A DNA stretch of 64,000 bases from NCBI RefSeq assembly GCF_900604385.1, contig NZ_LR027382.1, positions 1,947,501 to 2,011,500 on the forward strand, written 5' to 3'. Both the position numbers and the translations under genes were made by a program. Positions within the stretch are counted from its first letter, which is position 1, and every line of letters starts with the position of its first letter. This document shows, one piece after another, positions 17,469-25,648 of this stretch. The DNA comes from Alistipes megaguti. Its GTDB lineage: Bacteria; Bacteroidota; Bacteroidia; Bacteroidales; Rikenellaceae. Below the pieces are notes generated by a model. The model was not told the DNA's origin. It made no database searches and saw only the letters and a program-made list of their open reading frames with translations.

Positions 17469-18452
17469 ATGGCAACAGTAAAAGTGAAATTCCGGGCCTC
17501 GACCGTAGCAGGCCGGATGGGGCATCTATTCTATCAGGTTGTTCACGACGGACGTATCGAGCGGATGCGAACCGGATTCCGGCTTTTTCCGTCCGAGTGG
17601 GATGCCGGGAGGGGATGCTGCCGCACCGAATCCGCCGCCGATTCCGAACGACGGGAGTACCTGGCCGACGTGCAGCGGCAGATCCGGTCCGATCTGGAAC
17701 GATTCCAGCGCATGTTGTCCACGTTCGGACAAGACGTGACCGGCTGTGGAAGGGAACCGTTGTCGGCCGCACTCGGTTCGCCTCAGTCTGACATGCTGTT
17801 CGACTTCATGCAGCGGCTGATCCTTCAACTCCGGGAACTGAACCGTATGCGCACGAGTGAAACCTATACGGCGGCGCTGCGGAGTTTCGCCCGTTTCCGC
17901 CATCAGCAGGATATTCCGCTTGCAGCCATCGACGGCGATCTGATCGAGGCCTATGAGGCCGATCTGCGGCGTTCGGGAGTGAGCCGGAACACCTCGTCTT
18001 TCTACATGCGGATTCTGCGGGCGGTCTACAACCGGGCCGTGGAGAAGAACCTCACTCCGCAGCGCTATCCCTTCCGGCATGTCTATACGGGGGTCGACAA
18101 GACCGTCAAACGGGCCATTACGCTGGAATCCTTGCGGCGTCCGGATTATCTGCTGCCGGTCTTCCGGAGCGGTTTCCCGGACGGACGGAATCAATACAAG
18201 AACCGGGGACATTTGATCAACCGGAATCTGAAACGGCTGGGCAATCTTCTCAATTTGCCGATTCCGCTGACTCTCTATTGCGCCCGGCATACCTGGGCCA
18301 GTGTTGCGCGGAGCCGGGAGATTCCGCTGTCGGTTATCAGCGAAGGCATGGGGCATGACTCGGAAACGGCCACACGCATCTATTTGGCCTCACTGGATAC
18401 GGGGGTGGTGGACCGCGCCAATCGTTTGGTTATAGATTTGCTCGAAATCTGA
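17469..18452 (+). pseudogene. Tyrosine recombinase (phage integrase) with internal deletion of the catalytic core
   Basis: The 327-residue frame is uninterrupted and starts MATVKVKFRAST, the arm-binding N-terminus of Bacteroides-type integrases. A SAM-like core-binding domain spans about 100-200. Intact relatives are about 400-410 residues long. Here YTGVDKTVKRAITLESLRR runs straight into PDYLLPVFRSG. About 80 residues carrying the first catalytic arginine and the beta-hairpin lysine are therefore missing. The second half of the active site remains: Arg273 in CARHTW, the GMGHDS histidine and nucleophile Tyr305 in RIYLASL. Loss of Arg I and Lys should abolish strand cleavage (inference). The deletion is in frame, so a DNA-binding product could still be made. 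It sits beside a truncated Nudix gene and next to the glycan locus. Confidence 0.8.
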
Positions 18453-18464
18453 GTTTTTGGCTAA

Positions 18465-18683
18465 TGATTCAATCTCTTTCAGGTAGACGTCCTTGAGACC
18501 CGTCGTCTCCTCCAGCACACGATAGGCGGCTTCGGAAAGCGTCTCGTTCTCGAGAATCATCGAGCCGGGCAGTTTCAACGGGTCAAGATGCGAGTCGGGC
18601 TTGTAGTAACGCCGTTCGATCAGCAGCACCCGGGGGAAGATTTCGGCGAATGCCGGGTGCCCTGTTACGCTAACACCCGCCAT
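18465..18683 (-). pseudogene. N-terminal fragment of a Nudix-type protein, truncated at the integrase end
   Basis: About 73 residues read PRVLLIERRYYKPD..LKLPGSMI..ETLSEAAYRVLEETTGLKDVYLKE. This matches the front half of Bacteroidetes Nudix/NrtR-like proteins (sugar-responsive Nudix regulators). Homology stops at about 18470; after that the frame runs antisense into the integrase C-terminus and ends at 18390. The winged-helix half expected of an NrtR regulator is absent. The start (MAGVSVTGHPAFAEIF) is also atypical, so the 5' end may be damaged too. I read it as a gene broken by insertion or rearrangement. Confidence 0.6.
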
Positions 18684-18722
18684 CCTGCATCTTCTCGTCC
18701 GAACCCCTTGCCGCCCCGGCGG

Positions 18723-20972
18723 TCAATGTCTGAACATCCCGGCCGTAAAGGGGATGCGGCGCCCTTCCCGGTCAATCATGCCGGCTTCGAGCACACCACC
18801 GTTGGTATCGAAATAGCGGAGTTCGATGGGGTGGAGTCCCCGTTGGAGGGCGATTTGTCCGCTGCGCTCGGAACGCGAATGGAGACCGTCGTTGTCGACG
18901 ACAAGTCTGCCTCCGATCCGGAGCATGCTGCCATCGTCCGAATAGGTGTAGAACGAATAGATCCCGTCGTCGGGGATTTCGATATACCCGTCGAAAATCA
19001 GCCCGATATCTCCTACCACATTCTCCGGGATGGAGATCTCCCGGCTGATGAAGTCCTCCTTGAGCGGCGCCTTGTCGATGTCGGCGCAACACGAGCCTCT
19101 GAAATCGAACCAGCGGACAAGCAGGCCTTCGACCAACGTCCCCTCGGGATTCACCGCCGACAGGAAATTCATCCCCTCGAAGAGGGCATCTGCCAGATCG
19201 CCCTCGACACCGCGGACATCGTAGCAGCGCATCCGCAGCTTGCAGTCCTTATCGACGGTGAAAGGTGCGGTATAACGGATTGCGCCGGTGTCGGGGATTG
19301 ATCCGTCGAGTGTGTAGTAGAGCGTTGCACCCTCCGGCACGCCGAGCCTGACGAGGGTGCGGCCGACAAAGACATTGCGATCACAGACGCCTCCGATATC
19401 GGGCAGCCGATAGCTCCATCCACTGCGCGACAGCTCTTTCAGGTGATAGGGCTGGCGTTGTTCGAATCGCCCGAAATCCTTGCGGTCGGGGCGGCACCAG
19501 GCCGTCTCGGCAAGCGCCAGGAGGCGCGGGAAAAGCCGCACGCCGACGGCCTCTTTCGTAGGAGCCTCCTCGCTCCAGAGGTGGCCCTGTACTCCGTCGA
19601 TCAGCCGGTCGTATCCGGGCATGCCGTTCGGAACCGGTTCGTAGCCATAGACCTTGGCCAGGGAGTTACGGTCCTGCGCGCCGCTGAAATAGTAAAACTC
19701 CGACGAAGATATGATCACATGCTGCCCCTGCTGCAAGGCATCGTTGAGTGTCCCGGGATTCCAGTTACGCCACCACATCACCCGGCTTTGCGGCGAGAGT
19801 CCGTCGTGTGCCACCTCGTCCCAACCGACCAGTATGCGGCCGTGTTCCTGCAGGAAGCATTCGAGTTCGCGGGTAAACCACGACTGCAGCTCCTCGATTC
19901 CCGTCAACCCGAGGTCGGCAACCCTCTGCCGGCAGCGCGGACAGTGTTCCCAGGCCGTCTGCTCGACCTCGTCGCCGCCGATGTGGACATAAGGCGAGGG
20001 AAAGATCTCGAGGATCTCGGTCAGGACGTTGCGACAGAACTCGAGCGTCGCGTCGTTTCCCAAACAGAGCGGTGTCGAAAAGTTCTTCCCCCAGGCACCG
20101 CCCTGCCCGTCGCACGAGAGCTCGGGACGGGCACGCAGGGCTGCCAGCGAGTGGCCCGGGAAATCGATCTCGGGAATGATCTCCACGCCGCGACGGGCGG
20201 CATAGTCCACCAGATCGCGGAGCTCCTCCCGGGTGTAGAATCCGCCGTAGAGTCCCTCTTTGAAGCGGTCCTGAGGCAACAGGAAACGACGGTCCCGGTC
20301 GGTATGGGCCCGGGCCAGACAGAGCGAATCGTTGCGGTCCGGCTCGCGCCAGGCCCCGTGTTCGGTCAGCTGCGGATAGCGGCGGATCTCGACCCGCCAA
20401 CCCTGATCGTCGGTCAGGTGCAGATGCAGTCGGTTGAACTTGTAGAGGGCCATGCGGTCGATGAGCGACTTTACCTCGTCGACCGTAAAGAAGTGACGGG
20501 CCACGTCGAGCATCACGCCGCGCCAGCCAAAGCGCGGTTCATCGACGATCTCCACCCGGTGCAGCCGCTGTGCATCGGCGCTCCAGAGGAGCTGCCGGAG
20601 GGTGGATGTCGCCGAGATCACCCCTTCGTAGGAGCCTCCGCAGAGCTCGACGCCGTTGCGTAGAACCCGCAGCCGATAGCCCGCAGCCGGCAGGGTCGGG
20701 TCGAGTCCGAGGGTGATCGGCACACTCCCGGCTCCGGACCCGGTGATGTGGAACCCCTCCTGCTCCATACACTCCGAAAGGAGGTCACCCGCCGGGCGCA
20801 AGAGGGTATCGGCCGTGCGGACCGTCACGCCGTGCGACAGGTCGAGTACGCCGTCTCCCCGAATCACCTTGGCCGGAGTTGGGATCAGCAATGACTCCTC
20901 CCGCCCGAAATCCGCACAAGCGGCCAGTCCGGACATCAGGAGCCCCAGCATGGAAAGTCGAATAATATTCAT
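18723..20972 (-). CDS. Beta-N-acetylhexosaminidase (GH20) lipoprotein with PA14-like domain
   Basis: The 749-residue lipoprotein (Cys19) should remove terminal beta-linked GlcNAc or GalNAc from glycans by substrate-assisted catalysis. A GH20b domain (about 25-140) precedes the catalytic barrel (about 145-500) with HLHLTDDQGWR, EIDFPGHSLAA and the catalytic pair Asp334-Glu335 in HIGGDEV. A chitobiase-type C-terminal beta domain (LYYTLDGSIP, 550-600) follows. A PA14-like carbohydrate-binding domain (about 612-745, FYTYSDDGSMLRIGGRLVVD) ends the protein. It is the last gene of the leftward glycan operon, 7 bp after the GH3 gene. Confidence 0.93.
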   Translation of the reverse strand: MNIIRLSMLGLLMSGLAACADFGREESLLIPTPAKVIRGDGVLDLSHGVTVRTADTLLRPAGDLLSECMEQEGFHITGSGAGSVPITLGLDPTLPAAGYRLRVLRNGVELCGGSYEGVISATSTLRQLLWSADAQRLHRVEIVDEPRFGWRGVMLDVARHFFTVDEVKSLIDRMALYKFNRLHLHLTDDQGWRVEIRRYPQLTEHGAWREPDRNDSLCLARAHTDRDRRFLLPQDRFKEGLYGGFYTREELRDLVDYAARRGVEIIPEIDFPGHSLAALRARPELSCDGQGGAWGKNFSTPLCLGNDATLEFCRNVLTEILEIFPSPYVHIGGDEVEQTAWEHCPRCRQRVADLGLTGIEELQSWFTRELECFLQEHGRILVGWDEVAHDGLSPQSRVMWWRNWNPGTLNDALQQGQHVIISSSEFYYFSGAQDRNSLAKVYGYEPVPNGMPGYDRLIDGVQGHLWSEEAPTKEAVGVRLFPRLLALAETAWCRPDRKDFGRFEQRQPYHLKELSRSGWSYRLPDIGGVCDRNVFVGRTLVRLGVPEGATLYYTLDGSIPDTGAIRYTAPFTVDKDCKLRMRCYDVRGVEGDLADALFEGMNFLSAVNPEGTLVEGLLVRWFDFRGSCCADIDKAPLKEDFISREISIPENVVGDIGLIFDGYIEIPDDGIYSFYTYSDDGSMLRIGGRLVVDNDGLHSRSERSGQIALQRGLHPIELRYFDTNGGVLEAGMIDREGRRIPFTAGMFRH

Positions 20973-20979
20973 ATGGAAA

Positions 20980-23298
20980 TCAATAATTTACGGTATGTTT
21001 CAGTTTCAAATTCTCCGACGAGGGCCCGATTGCGAACTCGAACTCTCCGGGTTCGACTACCCGTTGCCCGAACCGGTCGATCAGCGAGAGGGACTCCTCA
21101 TTTACGTCGAAACGCACCGTCTGCGACCTGCCGGCCGGAATCGTCACCCGCTGGAAGCCGCACAGCCGGCGTACGGGGCGTACGGTCGATGCCACAAGGT
21201 CCGAAACGTAGAGTTGCACAACCTCGTCGCCGTCGCGCTGCGAGACGTTGCGGACCCTGCACGAGACCTCGTAACCTCCGTCTGTCGGCTCGACGCGCAG
21301 CGAATCGTACTCGAAACGGGAGTAGCTCAGGCCGTATCCGAACGGATAGAGCGGTCGGGCCGAGGCATCCGTATAGTCGTGGTTGGCGGGCCGTTTCTTG
21401 TTGTAGTAGATCGGAATCTGTCCCACCTCGCGGGGAATCGACAGCGGCAGGCGCCCCGCCGGGTTCACCCGTCCGAGCAGCACGTCGGCCACGGCATCGC
21501 CGCCCCGCTGGCCGGGATACCACGCCGCGAGCAGCGCATCGGCCTGCTCCGAGGCCCAGCGCATGTCGAGCGGTCGTCCGGCGACGTAGACCACCACCAG
21601 CGGTCGTCCCGTGGCCTTCAGCGCCTCGAGCAGCTGCTGCTGGGCGCCCATGAGCGCGAGCGTGGCGCGGTCGTTGCCTTCGCCGCACTCCATGTCGCTC
21701 ACTGCGCGGTTCGAGGCCTTGGCCGCTCCGGTTGCGAGGAACTCCGTCTCGAAATCCCGGGCGCTCGACCCGCCGACCACCGCCACGACGACATCCGCAC
21801 GCCGCGCGGCTGTCACCGCCGCCGCAATCTCCGACGCATCCGTGTCGCGCACGCCGCAGCCGCGTACATACTCCACGCGGTCGCGCCCCAGGGCCTGCTC
21901 CAGTCCGTTGCGGACCGTATTGGCTGCCGACTGCTGGGCCGTATAGTCGCCCAGTTGGTTGTAGATGCGGTCGGCATTGGGGCCGACGACCGCCACGCGG
22001 CGCAGCTTTGCGGCGTCGAGCGGCAACGTGCCGTTGCGGTTCTCGAGCAGCGTGACCGACTGCCGGGCCACCTCCAGTGCTACCTCCGAGTGGGCTTCGG
22101 AACCCACTTCGGCGGCTGCCTTTTCGTCGACATGGGGATTTTCGAAGAGTCCCATCTCAAACTTCAGCGCCAGTACGCGCCGTACCGCCCGGTCAATCTC
22201 CTCTTCGGGGACAAGCCCCGCCTCGACCGATTTCTTCAGCGTGGCGAAGGCCGCCCCGCGCAGGTCGACATCGACTCCCGCATCGAGGGCCTGACGGGCG
22301 GCGTCGGCTACATCCTCCGCCACACCGTGTGTCTCCCAAAGTCCCTCGATGCTCACCAGATCCGAGATGACGAAGCCGTCGAAGCCCCATTCGCCGCGCA
22401 GAATGTCGGTCAGCGTGTGGCGGTTGCAGGTGCACGGTATGCCGTCCACCGAGTTGTAGGCCGTCATCACCGAGCGGGCGCCGGCCTCGATTGCCGCCCG
22501 GAACGGCGGCAGGTAGGTTTCGCGCAGTTCGCGTTCGCCCAACAGGTTCGGACCGCCGTTCTGCCCCGCCTCCGAGGCACCGTAGGCGATGAAGTGCTTG
22601 AGCGTTGAGAGGGCGTGCCGCGGATGCGCGAGGTCCGCCGAACCCAGTCCCCGCACGAAGGCTGCCCCCATGCGGGAGGTCAGGAAGGGATCCTCGCCGT
22701 AGGACTCCTCGACGCGCGACCAGCGCGGGTCACGCACGATGTCCAGCACCGGCCCGTAGGCGATATGGGCACCCTGCAGGCGGATCTCCGAGGCGATCAC
22801 CGCCCCCATGCGCTCGATCAGTGCCGGGTTCCACGTCGAAGCCTGTCCCGTAGCCGTCGGAAAGACCGTCGCTCCGATGGCCATGTGGCCGTGGGGTGCC
22901 TCCTCGGCCAGGAACAGGGGAATGCCCAGCCGCGAGTGCTCGATGGCATAGCGCTGCATTTGGTTGGCCAGGCGGGCCGCCAGACGCGGCGTGAGTCCCG
23001 TTTCGAGGTTCTTCTGCGTCCAAGGGTCGGCCCGGAATGCACCCCACATCATGCCGATGTGCTCCTCCTCGACGGCCTGCCGGAACCGGTCGGTCAGCAC
23101 CACCGAGTCGCCCCGGCGTTCGTACATCTCCCAGCCGTAGGGCGACTGCAGTTGCCCGATCTTCTCATCGAGCGTCATTTGGGCCGTCAGCAGTTCGGCC
23201 CGCCGCTGGGGCGACAGCGAAGCGTCGTGCCAGTCGTCGCCGCACGCGGCGAGCAACGCGGCCGCCGCAAAAATCAGATTCGATATCGTCCGTTTCAT
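20980..23298 (-). CDS. Glycoside hydrolase family 3 lipoprotein (beta-glucosidase/beta-hexosaminidase type)
   Basis: The 772-residue lipoprotein (MKRTISNLIFAAAALLAACG, Cys19) has the three-domain BglX-like layout: a barrel with KHFIAYGASEAGQ and nucleophile Asp313 in DGFVISDLVS, an alpha/beta sandwich with the probable acid/base Glu in DMECGEGNDRATL, and a C-terminal Fn3-like domain (YPFGYGLSYSRFEYDSL onward). GH3 enzymes remove beta-linked glucose, xylose or GlcNAc from chain ends; the N-glycan-type context is compatible with a GlcNAc- or glucose-specific role, but sequence does not decide. The frame is open further upstream, but that part is out-of-frame translation of the GH92 remnant. ATG 23298 lies 4 bp after the remnant's stop. 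Confidence 0.9.
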   Translation of the reverse strand: MKRTISNLIFAAAALLAACGDDWHDASLSPQRRAELLTAQMTLDEKIGQLQSPYGWEMYERRGDSVVLTDRFRQAVEEEHIGMMWGAFRADPWTQKNLETGLTPRLAARLANQMQRYAIEHSRLGIPLFLAEEAPHGHMAIGATVFPTATGQASTWNPALIERMGAVIASEIRLQGAHIAYGPVLDIVRDPRWSRVEESYGEDPFLTSRMGAAFVRGLGSADLAHPRHALSTLKHFIAYGASEAGQNGGPNLLGERELRETYLPPFRAAIEAGARSVMTAYNSVDGIPCTCNRHTLTDILRGEWGFDGFVISDLVSIEGLWETHGVAEDVADAARQALDAGVDVDLRGAAFATLKKSVEAGLVPEEEIDRAVRRVLALKFEMGLFENPHVDEKAAAEVGSEAHSEVALEVARQSVTLLENRNGTLPLDAAKLRRVAVVGPNADRIYNQLGDYTAQQSAANTVRNGLEQALGRDRVEYVRGCGVRDTDASEIAAAVTAARRADVVVAVVGGSSARDFETEFLATGAAKASNRAVSDMECGEGNDRATLALMGAQQQLLEALKATGRPLVVVYVAGRPLDMRWASEQADALLAAWYPGQRGGDAVADVLLGRVNPAGRLPLSIPREVGQIPIYYNKKRPANHDYTDASARPLYPFGYGLSYSRFEYDSLRVEPTDGGYEVSCRVRNVSQRDGDEVVQLYVSDLVASTVRPVRRLCGFQRVTIPAGRSQTVRFDVNEESLSLIDRFGQRVVEPGEFEFAIGPSSENLKLKHTVNY

Positions 23299-23302
23299 GG
23301 TG

Positions 23303-23620
23303 TTACCCGTTATTTCTGCGCCCGCCCGCCGGCTTGACCTGATACATGCCCAGTGCCGACAGCACGTACCACGCCGACATCTGGCCGACATCCTCGTTGC
23401 CGCAGATGCCGTCCGGGCGGTCGTGGTAGAGCGTCGTGAGGATCTGCCGCACGCGGTCGTCACGCTCCATCGAGCGCTTCATCGCCTCGTAGGCCGTCGT
23501 GCGGTCAAAGCCGCCGATGCGTGGATCCTCCTGGCCGGCATAATCCGCCGTATCGGTTTCGAGACCGCCGCAGGCCCCGCAGCAGAGTGTGGAGAGCAGA
23601 CAGAGAAATATCTTTTTCAT
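23303..23620 (-). pseudogene. Remnant of a GH92 alpha-mannosidase: signal peptide fused to C-terminal motif
   Basis: A 105-residue open frame begins with a lipoprotein signal (MKKIFLCLLSTLCCGAC, Cys17). It continues DYAGQEDPRIGGFD, TTAYEAMKRSM and then ILTTLYHDRPDGICGNEDVG and MSAWYVLSALGMYQVKPAGG. The last part is the highly conserved C-terminal region of GH92 alpha-mannosidases, and the AYEAM segment resembles their mid-region. Full enzymes are about 740 residues, so some 630 residues are missing through two apparent in-frame deletions. The catalytic domain cannot fold from this. The frame stayed open, so a short secreted peptide could be made. It lies between the DUF1573 gene and GH3 in the operon. 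Confidence 0.75.
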
Positions 23621-23638
23621 CGTCGTCCAGTTTGTTTT

Positions 23639-24373
23639 TCAGTCGACAAACCCCTTGACCTCGATTGCCGTCACCGTATCGCCGGTGCGAACCGACGAAC
23701 GGATCACGAAGGGCCCCGGATCCATGAAACAGGTGATCAGACCGAATGTTACCACCGCCTCGGAGTGAGGCGGAATCACATCGGGCCCCTCCATCCGCAA
23801 ATAGCCGCTTCCGGAGTCGTAAACCGGATGCAGGGTACTGCCCGTGGTGTTGTAGAGCCGAATCTCGCGGGTCCGGAACCACTCCCAGGAACGGAACCGC
23901 CGCATGCCGACCGACTCGACGTTGGCCCGGAAAACCCCGGAGAACACATAGGGGTGGAAAATCTCATGCTCGGGAATCCGGCTGATTACATGCCCCTTGG
24001 CAATCAGGGTGTTGAATTTCTTGTAGTCGCCGTTGGTCGAGATTGCCGTCAGCCCGAATGAGAAGTCTCCCAGTCGGTTTGCGGGGTCGAACACCGCTTC
24101 GATCACGCCACGCGCTCCGGGAGCCACGGCTTTCCGGTCGAAGACCGGCTGCAGGCATCCGCACTGCGTATGGACATCGAGCAGCAGGACCGGCTTGTCC
24201 GCAATGTTCGTGAACTCGTAGCGCAGACGTATCGCCCCGTCGACTTCGCGCACCGTATCGAGTTGCTGCGTCGGATTGTCGAAACGCAGCAGCCGCGGAT
24301 GCGATTGTGCCGCCGAGAGACCGGGTATGCCCGACATCCCGACCGACAGGATCCACCCCAAAAACCGTTTCAT
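23639..24373 (-). CDS. DUF1573-containing exported protein
   Basis: The 244-residue protein has a signal peptide (cleavage near SAAQS, about residue 23). A DUF1573-type immunoglobulin-like domain follows: LRYEFTNIADKPVLLLDVHTQCGCLQPVFDR, with the Cys-Gly-Cys motif typical of the family, then PGARGVIEAVFDPANRLGDF. A second beta-sandwich-like part (about 130-244) is less conserved. DUF1573 proteins are common in Bacteroidetes envelopes but have no established enzymatic role. It is in the glycan operon between the LamG lipoprotein and the GH92 remnant, 18 bp from the latter. Confidence 0.82.
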   Translation of the reverse strand: MKRFLGWILSVGMSGIPGLSAAQSHPRLLRFDNPTQQLDTVREVDGAIRLRYEFTNIADKPVLLLDVHTQCGCLQPVFDRKAVAPGARGVIEAVFDPANRLGDFSFGLTAISTNGDYKKFNTLIAKGHVISRIPEHEIFHPYVFSGVFRANVESVGMRRFRSWEWFRTREIRLYNTTGSTLHPVYDSGSGYLRMEGPDVIPPHSEAVVTFGLITCFMDPGPFVIRSSVRTGDTVTAIEVKGFVD

Positions 24374-24459
24374 ACTCTGTTCATTCGTTTTTCAAAGAGG
24401 ATGCGGACGGCCGCAGCACGCAGCGACCGCCCGCATCCAGACATCATGCTATCGATTCA

Positions 24460-25629
24460 TTATTCGACAACCGGACAGTGGATCTCCCCGGTCCAGACGG
24501 GGTCGCTCGTCGCCTCTCCGTCATAGCCGTTTCCGGAGATATCCTTGAAGACACGATCCTCGGCCTCGTCCAGCCGCCAGTAACCGATCAGCCCCTCGGC
24601 CGTCTCGGGATTGACGTAGCACTGGTTGTTGAGCATCTCGATCGGAGTCAGAGCACGGCTCCAGACACGGGCCTCGCTGACCATGCCGTTGAAGCGGCGG
24701 TAGTCGTTGGCCGAGCGTCCGATACAGAAGGCGCTGTTGTAGTAGTAGCCCAGGTTCACCGGGTCACGGTCGGCCGACGAAACCGAAGCGACCTCCACAC
24801 CGTCGATGTAGAGTTTCAGGTTCGAACCGTCGTCAACCGTGGCGACGTGATACCAGCGGTTCAGACTCAGCGGGTTGTCCAGGGCTGCAAGCGTCGAACC
24901 GCGGCCGGCCACATTGAGGATGCTGCGCGGCTCGTCGACGCCGCCGATGCTGACATCACCGATGCGGAGCATGAAGTTCTCCTCGACGCCGATGAGCGAC
25001 GAAATGCCGTGGCTCAGCGAACTCCACCCCTTGGCATACATGCGGATCTCCATCGTGCAGGCCGACAGGTTGTCCAGTTCGGCTTTGCCCTTCATGGTCT
25101 TCTCCATGTCGATGTTCCACGAACCGCCCAGATCGACGCCGCGTGTCTTGATCAGCTGGTTGAAGACGATGTAGGTCGTCTGCGAAGCCCCCAGCACCGA
25201 CATGCCGGTTGACGTGCCGGTGATGTGGAGCGGCAGGCAGTACAGGACGCCGAACTCGAGGTCGTCCATCGACAGGATCTCGACCGATACGGGATCCGAC
25301 ACGGCCGAACCGGCCGCAATGCGAGCTTCGGTGTCCGAAAGATTATAGCTGCCCTCGGGCAGAATCCGGTACGAAGTGCCGTGCTCGGCATTGTAGGTAT
25401 CCAGTTCCGAAGCCTTGACCTCGAGGAAGACGCCGACGTCCTCGGTCACCTTGGTCGACGAGGTGATGCTCACCGATACGGTTGACGGACCGTCGATGTA
25501 GACGTTCGTCAGGGGAGAATTCTCCGTGCCGGTGAAGAAGACGACATCGGTGTACTCCTGCGACTCCTGGCAGCCCGCAGCCAGTGCTGCGGTTGCCAGA
25601 AGAATTGCCATCAGTTTATTGGTTTTCAT
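24460..25629 (-). CDS. DUF1735/LamG-domain surface lipoprotein, probable glycan-binding protein
   Basis: The 389-residue lipoprotein has a Cys20 signal (LAAGCQESQEYTD). Residues about 25-150 form a DUF1735-type domain (SELDTYNAEHGTSYRILPEGSY). Residues about 165-375 form a LamG/concanavalin-like lectin domain: CTMEIRMYAKG, LNRWYHVATVDDG, LKLYIDGVEVAS, RFNGMVSEARVWSRALT. No catalytic residues are seen. In comparable N-glycan loci such proteins bind glycan at the cell surface next to the GH18 enzyme. It lies 19 bp after the larger binding protein and is cotranscribed. Confidence 0.85.
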   Translation of the reverse strand: MKTNKLMAILLATAALAAGCQESQEYTDVVFFTGTENSPLTNVYIDGPSTVSVSITSSTKVTEDVGVFLEVKASELDTYNAEHGTSYRILPEGSYNLSDTEARIAAGSAVSDPVSVEILSMDDLEFGVLYCLPLHITGTSTGMSVLGASQTTYIVFNQLIKTRGVDLGGSWNIDMEKTMKGKAELDNLSACTMEIRMYAKGWSSLSHGISSLIGVEENFMLRIGDVSIGGVDEPRSILNVAGRGSTLAALDNPLSLNRWYHVATVDDGSNLKLYIDGVEVASVSSADRDPVNLGYYYNSAFCIGRSANDYRRFNGMVSEARVWSRALTPIEMLNNQCYVNPETAEGLIGYWRLDEAEDRVFKDISGNGYDGEATSDPVWTGEIHCPVVE

Positions 25630-25648
25630 GATAGATCAACATTTTGGA

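Noticed and set aside
17469..18452. Functional integrase marking an active mobile island
   Set aside because: The catalytic core is deleted and no attachment repeats or transfer genes are visible.
20713..22608. 631-residue plus-strand frame across the GH20 and GH3 genes
   Set aside because: The minus strand has full GH20 and GH3 catalytic motifs; the plus frame has no motif and crosses a gene boundary.
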